Positions 9,992 through 20,621 of a DNA stretch of 64,000 bases are shown in pieces (position 1 is the stretch's first letter; each line of letters opens with the position of its first letter). Both the position numbers and the translations under genes were made by a program. Source of the stretch: Pseudisothecium myosuroides (lineage: Eukaryota > Streptophyta > Bryopsida > Hypnales > Lembophyllaceae). The notes beneath the pieces are model-generated. The model worked only from the letters and a program-made list of their open reading frames with translations, was not told the origin of the DNA and did not search any database. The stretch is from NCBI GenBank assembly GCA_951799445.1, contig OX637289.1, positions 47,778,264 through 47,842,263 on the forward strand, given 5' to 3'.

Positions 9992-12807
9992 AGTGGTCCA
10001 AATCTCTCTTGTGAACACTCCAATGCTCCTAGTCTCTCCAATCAGATCTCAAATGATCCAAATCTCTCTTGTGAACACTAAAAATGCTCCAAGTCTCTCC
10101 AATCAGATCTCAAGTGATCCAAATCTCTCTTGTGAACCCTCAAATGCTCCAAGTCTCTCGAATCAGATCCCAAGTGATCCAAAACTCTCTTGTGAACACT
10201 CCAATGCTCCTAGTCTCTCCAATCAGATCTCAAGTGATCCAAATCTCTCTTGTGAACCCTCAAATGCTCCAAGTCTCTCCAATCAGATCTCAAGTGATCC
10301 AAATCTCTCTTGTGAACACTCCAATGCTTCAAGTCTCTCCAATAAGATCTCAAGTGATCCAAATCTCTCTTGTGAACACTCCAATGCTCCAAGTCTCTCC
10401 AATCAGATCTCAAGTGATCCAAATCTCTCTTGTGAACACTCCAATGCTCCTAGTCTCTCGAATCAGATCCCAAGTGATCCAAATCTCCCTTGTGAACACT
10501 CCAATGCTCCTAGTCTCTCCAATAAGATCTCAAGTGATCCAAATCTCTCTTGTGAACACTCCAATGCTCCTAGTCTCTCCAATAAGATCCCAAGTGATCC
10601 AAATCTCTCTTGTGAACACTCCAATGCTCCTAGTCTCTCCAATAAGATCCCAAGTGATCCAAATCTCTCTTGTGAACACTCCAATGCTCCTAGTCTCTCC
10701 AATCAGATCTCAAGTGATCCAAATCTCTCTTGTGAACACTAAAAATGCTCCAAGTCTCTCCAATCAGATCCCAAGTGATCCAAGACTCTCTTGTGAACAC
10801 TCCAATGCTCCTAGTCTCTCCAATCAGATCTCAAGTGATCCAAATCTCTCTTGTGAACACTCCAATGCTCCAAGTCTCTCGAATCAGATCCCAAGTGATC
10901 CAAATCTCTCATGTGAACACTCCAATGCTCCTAGTCTCTCCAATAAGATCCCAAGTGATCCAAATCTCTCTTGTGAACACTCCAATGCTCCTGGTCTCTC
11001 CAATCAGATCTCAAGTGATCCAAATCTCTCTTGTGAACACTCAAATGCTCCAAGTCTCTCGAATCAGATCTCAAGTGATCCAAATCTCTCTTGTGAACAC
11101 TCCAATGCTCCTAGTCTCTCCAATAAGATCCCAAGTGATCCAAATCTCTCTTGTGAACACTCCAATGCTCCTAGTCTCTCCGATCAGATCTCAAGTGATC
11201 CAAATCTCTCTTGTGAACACTAAAAATGCTCCAAGTCTCTCCAATTAGATCCCAAGTGATCCAAGACTCTCTTGTGAACACTCCAATGCTCCTAGTCTCT
11301 CCAATCAGATCTCAAGTGATCCAAATCTCTCTTGTGAACACTCCAATGCTCCAAGTCTCTCCAATAAGATCCCAAGTGATCCAAATCTCTCTTGTGAACA
11401 CTCCAATGCTCCTAGTCTCTCCAATCAGATCTCAAGTGATCCAAATCTCTCTTGTGAACACTAAAAATGCTCCAAGTCTCTCCAATCAGATCCCAAGTGA
11501 TCCAAGACTCTCTTGTGAACACTCCAATGCTCCAAGTCTCTCCAATCAGATCTCAAGTGATCCAAATCTCTCTTGTGAACCCTCAAATGCTCCAAGTCTC
11601 TCGAATCAGATCCCAAGTGATCCAAAACTCTCTTGTGAACACTCCAATGCTCCTAGTCTCTCCAATCAGATCTCAAGTGATCCAAATCTCTCTTGTGAAC
11701 ACTCAAATGCTCCAAGTCTCTCGAATCAGATCTCAAGTGATCCAAATCTCTCTTGTGAACACTCCAATGCTCCTAGTCTCTCCAATAAGATCCCAAGTGA
11801 TCCAAATCTCTCTTGTGAACACTCCAATGCTCCTAGTCTCTCCAATCAGATCTCAAGTGATCCAAATCTCTCTTGTGAACACTAAAAATGCTCCAAGTCT
11901 CTCCAATCAGATCCCAAGTGATCCAAGACTCTCTTGTGAACACTCCAATGCTCCTAGTCTCTCCAATCAGATCTCAAGTGATCCAAATCTCTCTTGTGAA
12001 CACTCCAATGCTCCAAGTCTCTCGAATCAGATCTCAAGTGATTCAAATCTCTCTTGTGAACACTCCAATGCTCCAAGTCTCTCCAATAAGATCCCAAGTG
12101 ATCCAAATCTCTCTTGTGAACACTCCAATGCTCCTAGTCTCTCCAATCAGATCTCAAGTGATCCAAATCTCTCTTGTGAACACTAAAAATGCTCCAAGTC
12201 TCTCCAATTAGATCCCAAGTGATCCAAGACTCTCTTGTGAACACTCCAATGCTCCTAGTCTCTCCAATCAGATCTCAAGTGATCCAAATCTCTCTTGTGA
12301 ACACTCCAATGCTCCAAGTCTCTCGAATCAGATCTCAAGTGATTCAAATCTCTCTTGTGAACACTCCAATGCTCCAAGTCTCTCCAATAAGATCCCAAGT
12401 GATTCAAATCTCTCTTGTGAACACTCCAATGCTCCAAGTCTCTCCAATAAGATCCCAAGTGATCCAAATCTCTCTTGTGAACACTCCAATGCTCCAAGTC
12501 TCTCGAATCAGATCTCAAGTGATCCAAATCTCTCTTGTGAACACTCCAATGCTCCAAGTCTCTCCAATAAGATCCCAAGTGATCCAAATCTCTCTTGTGA
12601 ACACTCCAATGCTCCTAGTCTCTCCAATCAGATCTCAAGTGATCCAAATCGCTCTTATGAACCCTCAAATGCTCCAAGTCTCTCAAATCAGATCTCAAGT
12701 GATCCAAGTCTCTCTTGTGAACACTCCAATGCTCCAAGTCTCTCCAATCAGATCTCAAGTGGTCCAAATCTCTCCAATCAAATTACAAATGCTCCAAATC
12801 ACTCAAA
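9992..12807 (-). repeat. Giant 60-bp leader array of element D (~47 units)
   Basis: About 2.8 kb of head-to-tail 60-bp units, four to six times longer than in sister copies. Six units are 61 bp and carry an AAAAATGCTCC variant, at 10081, 10741, 11222, 11463, 11884 and 12185. The spacings of 660, 481, 241, 421 and 301 bp show block-wise amplification. Both strands stay open for hundreds of codons because 60 is a multiple of three. Confidence 0.95.
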
Positions 12808-13061
12808 TAAGGCACTATATGAACAAATCAGCCCTCCTTGAGACTAGATCAAACCCTAGCTCTCAACTCACACCATGAAGCACCAAATCAGCCCTCCCAG
12901 AACAAAGTGGAACCCAAAACAAGAGAATACCTCACAAACTTGCAAGATCTTGATCCAAAACGCTCCAAAACGACCCCAAACTTCACTTGCTTGAAGCTCC
13001 AATACTTCTCCACCAACACACCTTGCAAAGAGATCTGACCTCTTTGTAGCAACTCACATGA

Positions 13062-13075
13062 GTGGGCCCATAACC
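13062..13075 (-). promoter_or_regulatory. Primer binding site of element D
   Basis: GTGGGCCCATAACC abuts the 5' LTR with no spacer. It is the same iMet anticodon-arm match as in the other copies. Confidence 0.7.
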
Positions 13076-13385
13076 TTTTGAAGAAAAGAACACCAAGGTA
13101 ATGTATTCCAATGAAGGGGTATCACAAACAAGGTTGGGAAAGGGGTATCAAGCCCATGCAAGGGCTGATCTCTTATACTACTCTACCACCAAGTGGCATG
13201 ACTAACCATATGGGTTATATCACCTCTACAAGGGCTGCCCTCTCTAAATGCACATTGGTTTGACTACAAACAACTCCTAACTAAGGTCAGCCCATCGTAT
13301 GAGCTCCTACAACATCCAACTAAGATTAGACTATACTAGGAGCTCCTATAAGCCATCTAATCCATACTACGCACTTCCTTCAACA
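13076..13385 (-). repeat. 5' LTR of element D (AA type)
   Basis: 310-bp LTR that begins TTTTGAAG on the plus strand. It is flanked on the right by AATTA (13386-13390). Its nearest logical partner is the LTR at 37096-37405, which has AATTA on its left. Confidence 0.95.
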
Positions 13386-13570
13386 AATTAATGTGCTTTT
13401 AGAGAGGGCAGCCCTTGTGGAGGTAATATAACCCATATGGTTAGTCCTTGGACTTGGTGGTAGAGTAGTATAAGAGATCAGCCCTTGCTTGGGCTTGGTA
13501 CCCCTTTCCCAACCTTGTTTGTGATACCCCTTCATTGCAATACATTACCTTGGTGTTCTTTTCTTCAAAA
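13386..13570 (+). repeat. Right part of a split LTR (positions 126-310)
   Basis: Plus-strand LTR tail that begins AATTAATGTGC where the consensus has AACCAATGTGC and ends CTTCAAAA, followed by TCTCC. It shares private variants with the 5' LTR of element C (5155-5463), which suggests it is C's other LTR. The 130-bp piece at 36966-37095 ends with the same AATTA and supplies the missing left part. Confidence 0.85.
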
Positions 13571-13842
13571 TCTCCCAGAAGTCCTTCTCGGCCAAGATCA
13601 TCTTCATCTTGAACTTCCAAAGTCCAATGTTGTCTCCATTGAACTTGTCAATGACCCTCACGCCGTCTCCTTCACTAGTAGACATGGTGAAATGACTCCC
13701 ACTCCAAAGGAACTTCAAATCAGCCCTCTACGACACCTCTTGAGGCTGCACCAACTCCATCACAATTCTAGGTGGTTTATATCTCTCCAAGAAACCCTCC
13801 AATGGTTTCTAAATGCACAACCAGCCCTCTTATGGTTGCATG
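13571..13842 (-). pseudogene. Gag start and leader of element E
   Basis: Minus-strand ATG at 13683-13685 (MSTSEGDGVRVIDKF...), open for about 38 codons until the LTR junction at 13571. The untranslated leader lies to its right up to 13842. Element H then interrupts it and it resumes at 19652. Confidence 0.85.
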
Positions 13843-14152
13843 TGTTGAAGGAAGTGCGTAGTATGGATTAGATGGCTTATAGGAGCTCCTAGTATAGTCT
13901 AACCTTAGTTGGATGTTGTAGGAGCTCATACGATGGGCTGACCTTAGTTAGGAGTTGTTTGTAGTCAAACCAATGTGCATTTAGAGAGGGCAGCCCTTGT
14001 AGAGGTGATATAACCCATATGGTTAGTCATGCCACTTGGTGGTAGAGTAGTATAAGAGATCAGCCCTTGCATGGGCTTGATACCCCTTTCCCAACCTTGT
14101 TTGTGATACCCCTTCATTGGATTACATTACCTTGTTGTTCTTTTCTTCAATA
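13843..14152 (+). repeat. 5' LTR of element H
   Basis: 310 bp, TGTTGAAG...CTTCAATA. Like its sisters it contains two TATA-like stretches (GATATAAC about position 165 and AGTATAAGAG about position 207), candidate Pol II promoter elements. Confidence 0.95.
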
Positions 14153-14166
14153 GGTTATGGGCCCAC
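14153..14166 (+). promoter_or_regulatory. Primer binding site of element H
   Basis: GGTTATGGGCCCAC directly follows the LTR. It is complementary over 14 nt to the initiator tRNA-Met anticodon arm (GTGGGCCCATAACC). An ACTCATG(C/T)GAGT near-hairpin follows it in the family. Confidence 0.7.
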
Positions 14167-14484
14167 TCATGCGAGTTGCTACAAAGAGGTCAGATCTCTT
14201 TGCAAGGTGTGTTGGTGGAGAAGTATTGGAGCTTCAAGCAAGTGAAGTTTGGGGTCGTTTTGGAGCATTTTGGAGCATTTTGGATCAAGATCTTGCAAGT
14301 TTGTGAGGTATTCTCTTGTTTTGGGTTCCACTTTGTTCTTGGAGGGCTGATTTGGTGCTTCATGGTGTGAGTTGAGAGCTAGGGTTTTATCTAGCCTCAA
14401 GGAGGGCTGATTTGGTGCTTCATGGTGTGAGTTGAGAGCTAGGGTTTGATCTAGCCTCAAGGAGGGCTGATTTGTTCATATAGT

Positions 14485-15083
14485 GTCTTATTGGAGAGAC
14501 TAGGAGCATTGGAGTGTTAAAAGAGAGATTTGGATCACTTGAGATCTGAATGGAGAGACTTGGAGCATTTGAGGGTTCATAAGAGAGATTTGAATCACTT
14601 GAGATCTGATTTGAGAGACTTGGAGCATTGGAGTGTTCACAAGAGAGATTTGGATCACTTGGGATCTTATTGGAGAGACTTGGAGCATTGGAGTGTTCAC
14701 AAGAGAGATTTGGATCACTTGCGATCTTATTGGAGAGACTTGGAGCATTGGAGTGTTCACAAGAGAGATTTGGATCACTTGAGATCTTATTGGAGAGACT
14801 TGGAGCATTGGAGTGTTCACAAGAGAGATTTGGATCACTTGAGATCTTATTGGAGAGACTTGGAGCATTGGAGTGTTCACAAGAGAGATTTGGATCACTT
14901 GGGATCTGATTGGAGAGACTTGGAGCATTTGAGGGTTCACAAGAGAGATTTGGATCACTTGAGATCTGATTGGAGAGACTTGGAGCATTTTTAGTGTTCA
15001 CAAGAGAGATTTGGATCATTTGAGATCTGATTGGAGAGACTAGGAGCATTGGAGTGTTCTCAAGAGAGATTTGGACCACTTAG
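14485..15083 (+). repeat. 60-bp leader array of element H (~10 units)
   Basis: About ten units. On the sense strand one frame repeats HKRDLDHLRSDWRDLEHWSV every 20 codons with small variations. Confidence 0.93.
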
Positions 15084-15165
15084 GGTCAAATTGGAGTTGG
15101 TGCGACCACAAGAGGTGTAGTAGAGGGCTGATTGGGACTTCCTTTGGAGTGGGAGTCATTTCACC

Positions 15166-18100
15166 ATGGCTACTAGTGAAGGAGACGGCGTGAGGGTCAT
15201 TGACAAGTTCAATGGAGATAACTTTGGACTTTGGAAGTTCAAGATGGAGATGATCTTGGCCGAGAAGGGCTTGTGGGAGATTGTGGAGGATACCGAGACA
15301 CCTCCTTCATCCGATGCCGATGCCGATGTAAAAGCCAAGAAGTCCTATGATAGGAGGGTCAAGAAGGCCTTCTCCGTGATTGCTTGCAATCTTGCAGATA
15401 GGCAACTTGCATATGTTCGAGCATGCAAGGGACCAGCAGAGGCATGGCAAGTTCTTTGCAACATCCATGAAACAAAGAGCTTGTCCAACATGCTCTTTCT
15501 TCGACGCAAGTTCTTCACCTGCAAGATGCAAGAGGGCGAGGACATGCTAGACCACATCAACAAGGTCAAGGCACTTGCGGACCAACTGGCTTGTTTGGAG
15601 GTGCCCGTGACGGATGGAGATATTGTCATGACTCTCCTTGAGAGTTTGCCGCCTTCGTATGAGTATCTCATCACCGCTTTGGAGACAAGACCCATGGAGG
15701 AGCTCACGCTTGCTTTCATTACAGCAAGGTTGATGCATGAGGTGTCCAAGAGGAAGGAGAATGAGACCCAAGACGGAGGGGCAGCTCTTCTCTCACGATA
15801 TGGCCAAGGAGGGACCTCACAACACCGGAAGGAGACACGCACGTGCTACAATTGTGGGAAGCCCGGTCACCTTGCACGATATTGTAAGCAGCCCAAGAAG
15901 GAGAGTGCTAACAAGGCTAGTGTGAAGGAGGAGGAAGATGAGTTTGCATTTGCGGCTAATGATGGGTATGATAACACCAACATGTTCCATTGGATCATTG
16001 ACTCGGGTGCTACTCAACACATGACCCCACATAGGCAAGCTTTCCTCACGTATGACACTATTAGCAACCGCAAGGTGTATTTGGGTGACAATGGTGTGGT
16101 GGATGCCATTGGCATGGGTTGCATTGTGGTGGAGGTGGAGGTGAAGGGCCAAATGAGGCGAATTCGCATCCAAGATGCATTGCATGTGCCGAAGTTGCAT
16201 GCCAATTTGCTCTCCGTGAGCAAGTTGGTGTCACAAGATTTGAAGGTGCAATTCAACAACAAGGGTTGTGTTTTGGGTGCACCCAATGGAGAAATGATTG
16301 TCACCGCACCGAGAGAAGGCAATTTGTACCAACTCAAGTTCAAAACGGTGAATGGTACCAACGTGGCGTGTGTGGCACAAGGAGCACTTCACCAACAGTC
16401 ATTGGAGCTATGGCACAAGAGATTGGGCCACCTCAATGTGAAGAGTGTGCAGAGCCTTCAAGGCATGGTGGGTGGCATGCAAGTGATAAAGAGCTCGGGC
16501 GACCTTACATGTGAGGCTTGCATTGAAGGCAAGCAGGCCAGGAAACCATTTCCAAGTGATGGAGCGACAAGGGCAACGAAGGTGTTGGAGATTGTGCACT
16601 CCGATGTATGCGGCCCAATGAGGACTACTTCCATGGGTGGCGCAAGGTATTTCTTGACTTTCATTGATGACTTCTCGAGGAAGATTTGGGTGTTCATGCT
16701 CAAGTGCAAGAGTGATGTTTTTGAGAGGTTCAAGGCATGGAAGGTTCCCTTGTGGAGAATGAATCGGGGCGGAAAGTGATGGTGTTGAGATCCGACAACG
16801 GAGGGGAATACATGTCTAAGGCCTTTGAGACCTTCATGAGGGACCATGGCATTCAACATCAAACTTCGACCCCTTATATTCCACAACAAAATGGTGTGGC
16901 GGAGCGTGCCAACCGCACACTTGTGGAGATGGCACGAGCCATGTTGCATGCCCAAGGCCTCACGTATGATCTTTGGGCGGAGGCCGTATCCAATGCGGCA
17001 TACACACGCAATAGGTGTCCCACAATTGCGGTAGCATCTATGACACCACAAGAAGCATGGAGCAGGAAGAGGCCAAACCTTGGTCACATGCGCATTTTTG
17101 GATGCGTTGCATATGCCTTGGATTTGAGCCCACAACGCTCTAAGCTTGATGCCAAGGGCACTAAGTGCTTGTTTTTGGGCTATTGCGAAGGCTCCAAAGC
17201 CTACCGGCTTATGTGTTTGGAGTCGAAGAAGATCATCAAGAGTCGAGATGTCACCTTCGTTGAGGAGAAGGAAGGGGTGTCTACGACTTTGGAGATGTGT
17301 CCAAGTGGGAGCAATGGAGGACTAGAGCTTGAGGTGGACAAATCTCCAACCATCCAGGCTTTGCCGAAAGAGGATGGAGACCAAGAAGAGACACCACCAA
17401 CACCCAAGGAGAAGTCTACCACATCCTCCAGTTGGGCACCAAGCGAAGATGATGGAGAAGGAGATGTTTCTCAAGAACCAAGATATCCTACAAGGGAGCG
17501 TAGGCCGCTTGGAGAATGGTGGATGAACCACATTTTGCCTCAAGAGCAAGTGGAACATGCCAATGTGGCATATGCAAGAGATCCACGCAATGTTGGGGAA
17601 GCCATGAAGAGTCCAGATGCAAGCAAGTGGGAGCAAGCCATGCAAGAGGAGTATGCCTCACTTATGAGCAAAGGGACTTGGGAACTCTCTCCGCTTCCTT
17701 CCGATCGTGCAAGTGTTGGATGCAAGTGGGTGTTTTGCACCAAGAGAGACGCCTTGGGCCACATTGTGCGCTACAAGGCGAGATTGGTGGCCAAGGGGTA
17801 TTCCCAAGTAGAAGGGGTGGACTTCAATGAGACCTTTGCTCCCATGGCCAAGTTTTGCACCATTCGATGCGTGACGGCGATAGGGGCAGCCATGGACTTG
17901 GAGATGCACCAAATGGACGTCATCACGGCGTTTCTCAATCCAAACCTGGAGGAGGTGATCTACATGGACCAGCCAAAGGGCTTTGTTCAAGAAGGACGAG
18001 AACACCTCAAGTGTAAGCTTAAGAAGGCCATCTACGGGTTGAGGCAATCCGGAAGAGCATTTTACATGGATATTGATGCATTGTTTGCAAGGGAAGGCTA

Positions 18101-19174
18101 CACAAGGAGTGATGCGGACCACTCTCTCTACATCAAGCAAACAAGTGCGTATTTGGTGATTGTCATTGTCTATGTGGATGACTTGATCATCATGACCAAC
18201 ACCATGCGCAAAATGGAGGAGGTGAAGACCATGTTGAAGAGCCAATATGATATGAGTGATCTTAGAGAGCTACACTATTGCCTTGGTGTGGAGTTTACAA
18301 GGCAAAGGGCTGCCCGCACCATCATCATGAGCCAAAGCAAGTACATTGGGGAGGTGTTGAAGCGCTTCAACATGAGGGGTGCAAATCCATTGGCACTCCT
18401 CTTGATGTGAAGGAGAAGATGGCCAAGCTCACAAATGAGGAGTTTGAAGGTATCAAGGCAGAAATGCAAGATGTGCCATACAAAGCCGCGGTGGGGAGCT
18501 TGATGTATGCGATGGTGGCCACAAGGCTTGACCTTGCATTTGCCATGAGTGTGGTGAGCCAACATATGTCCAAAAGCGGTCCCAAACATTGGGCAGCAGT
18601 CAAGAGAATCATGCGGTACCTTCAAGGTACATTAGAGGCAAAATTAGTTCTTGGAGGCAAGAGCCTTGCATTGGTGGGCTTTTGTGATGCCGATTGGGCC
18701 GGAGATGCAAGTGATAGGAGGTCGACAACGGGCTATGTGTTTATGCTTGGAGGCGGTGCCATCTGGTGGAATTCCAAGAAACAACCCACGGTTGCCTTGT
18801 CTACTACCGAGGCAGAGTACATGGCCATTAGCCAACGCACGAGGGAGGCTATATGGCTAAGGCAACTCATGAGTGATGTTGGACTTGAGCAAGAGAAGAG
18901 CACACGTATCATGTGTGACAACCAAGGCGCCATTGCCTTGGTGAAGAATCCAATTCATCACTCTCGAAGCAAACACATTGACATTCAACACCATTTCATT
19001 CGTGAGAAAGTTGAAAGTGATGTGATTGAGATGAGGTATGTTCCTACAGAGCGCATGGTGGCAGATGTGCTTACGAAGTCGCTTGGGAAGCCTCGACATG
19101 AAGATCTTCGTAAGGAGATGGGTTTGACATTGTTTATCAACAAACAAAGTGGGAGTGTTGAAGGAAGTGCGTAG
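15166..19174 (+). pseudogene. Copia gag-pol of element H, two frameshifts
   Basis: Starts MATSEGDGVRVIDKF at 15166. It is intact through the zinc knuckle, DSGAT protease, HHCC (CEAC) and the first integrase Asp. A +2 change near 16743 (GGTTCCCTTG for GGCCCTTG) then shifts the frame. The second segment (to 18410) carries the integrase D and E, RT QMDVITAFL and YVDD. A one-base loss near 18375 (ATGAGGGG for ATGGAGGGG) shifts it again into the RNase H segment, which ends in the 3' LTR at 19174. Two small indels in an otherwise near-consensus copy could be real mutations or sequencing errors. Confidence 0.9.
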
Positions 19175-19465
19175 TATGGATTAGATGGCTTATAGGAGCT
19201 CCTAGTATAGTCTAACCTTAGTTGGATGTTGTAGGAGCTCATACGATGGGCTGACCTTAGTTAGGAGTTGTTTGTAGTCAAACCAATGTGCATTTAGAGA
19301 GGGCAGCCCTTGTAGAGGTGATATAACCCATATGGTTAGTCATGCCACTTGGTGGTAGAGTAGTATAAGAGATCAGCCCTTGCATGGGCTTGATACCCCT
19401 TTCCCAACCTTGTTTGTGATACCCCTTCATTGGAATACATTACCTTGGTGTTCTTTTCTTCAATA
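19156..19465 (+). repeat. 3' LTR of element H
   Basis: Complete 310-bp LTR preceded by the AAAGTGGGAG polypurine tract. The polyprotein stop lies at its bases 17-19. Confidence 0.95.
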
Positions 19466-19651
19466 AAACCATTGTGCATTTAGAGAGGGCAGCCCTTGTA
19501 GAGGTGATATAACCCATATGGTTAGTCATGCCACTTGGTGGTAGAGTAGTATAAGAGATCAGCCCTTGCATGGGCTTGATACCCCTTTCCCAACCTTGTT
19601 TGTGATACCCCTTCATTGGAATACATTACCTTGGTGTTCTTTTCTTCAATA
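19466..19651 (+). repeat. Second, truncated LTR behind element H (positions 125-310)
   Basis: 186-bp LTR tail that begins AAACC directly after the complete 3' LTR and is followed by the GCATG duplication. It may be what remains of an older element's 3' LTR into which H integrated at LTR positions 125-129. Confidence 0.9.
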
Positions 19652-20309
19652 GCATGAACTCTACAAGGACATCAAGTGCTCTAAGTTTCTCCAATCAGAC
19701 CCTAACTGATCCAAATCTCACTTGTGAACACTCCAGTCTCCTAGTCTCTTCAATCAGATCTCAAGTGATCCAAATCTCTCTAGTGAACCCTCAAATGCTC
19801 CAAGTCTCCAATCTGATCGCAAGTGATCCAAATCTCTCTTGTGAACACTCAAATGCTCCAAGTCCCTCCAATTAGATCCCAAGTGATCTAAACCTCTCTT
19901 GTGAACACTCAAATGCTCCTAGTCTCTCAAATCAGATCTCAAGTGGTCCAAATCTCTCTTGTGAACCCTCAAATGCTCCAAGTCTCTCCAATCAGAGCCC
20001 AAGTGATCCAAATCTCTCTTGTGAACACTCAAATGCTCCAAGTCTCTCCAATAAGGCACTATATGAAAAAATCAGCCCTTCTTGAGACTAGATCAAACCC
20101 TAGCTGTCAACTAACACCATGAAGCACCAAATCAGGCCTCCAAGAACAAAATGGAACCCAAAACCAGAAAATACCTCACAAACTTGCAAGATCTTGATCC
20201 AAAATGACCCCAAACTTCACTGGCTTGAAGCTCCAATACTTCTCCATCAACACACCTTGCAAAGAAATCTGACCTCTTTGTAGCAACTCACATGAGTGGG
20301 CCCATAACC
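19652..20309 (-). repeat. Leader and tandem array of element E
   Basis: Continuation of the minus-strand leader interrupted at 13842. It contains roughly six to seven diverged 60-bp units (about 19665-20055), then the conserved leader segment and the primer site GTGGGCCCATAACC at 20296-20309. Confidence 0.88.
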
Positions 20310-20620
20310 TTTTGAAGAAAAGAACACCAAGGTAATGTATTCCAGTGAAGGGGTATCACAAACAAAGGTGAGAAAGGGGTACCAAGCCCATGCGAGGGGC
20401 TGATCTCTTATACTACTCTACCACCAAGTGCTATGACTAACCATATGGGTCATATCACCTCTACCAGGGCTGCCCTCTCTAAATGGACATTGATTTGACC
20501 ACAAACAACTCCTAACAAAGGTTAGCCCATCGTATGAGCTCCTACAACATCCAACTAAGGTCAGCCCATACTAGGAGCTCCTATATGCCATCTAATCCAT
20601 ACTACGCACTTCCTTCAACA
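20310..20620 (-). repeat. 5' LTR of element E
   Basis: 311-bp diverged LTR of AA type, more mutated than most others here. It is flanked on the right by GCAAC (20621-20625). No matching GCAAC-LTR junction is visible in the window, so the 3' end of E is lost or outside. Confidence 0.9.
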
Positions 20621-20621
20621 G

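Larger units (their letters stand above)
5608..13385 (-). mobile_element. Copia element D, full length, minus strand
   Basis: 7.8-kb complete element: 3' LTR 5608-5917, polypurine tract next to it, one 1335-codon ORF, a very long leader array, primer site 13062-13075 and 5' LTR 13076-13385. The LTRs differ at about 4 of 310 positions, including the terminal dinucleotide (one is TA type, the other AA type). The flanks GTTCG and AATTA do not match. Single insertion events give matching flanks, so D is probably a recombinant of two elements or an assembly chimera. Confidence 0.93.
13843..19651 (+). mobile_element. Copia element H with an extra partial 3' LTR
   Basis: Plus-strand element: 5' LTR 13843-14152, leader and array, frameshifted gag-pol, 3' LTR 19156-19465, then a second, 5'-truncated LTR 19466-19651. 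The 5-bp duplication GCATG (13838-13842 and 19652-19656) brackets the whole composite, including the extra LTR. Removing it restores the leader of element E. The full LTRs differ at about 2 of 310 positions, so it is young. Confidence 0.93.

Noticed and set aside
10084..11223. Long plus-strand repeat ORFs across the array (MLQVSPIRSQVIQ repeats)
   Set aside because: They arise because the repeat length is a multiple of three. They lie antisense in the leader of a minus-strand element, and other strands and frames of the array are open as well. Not annotated as genes.
9992..12807. CRISPR-like array
   Set aside because: Units are contiguous with no unique spacers, the host is a plant, and the block sits in a retrotransposon leader. 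It is a minisatellite.
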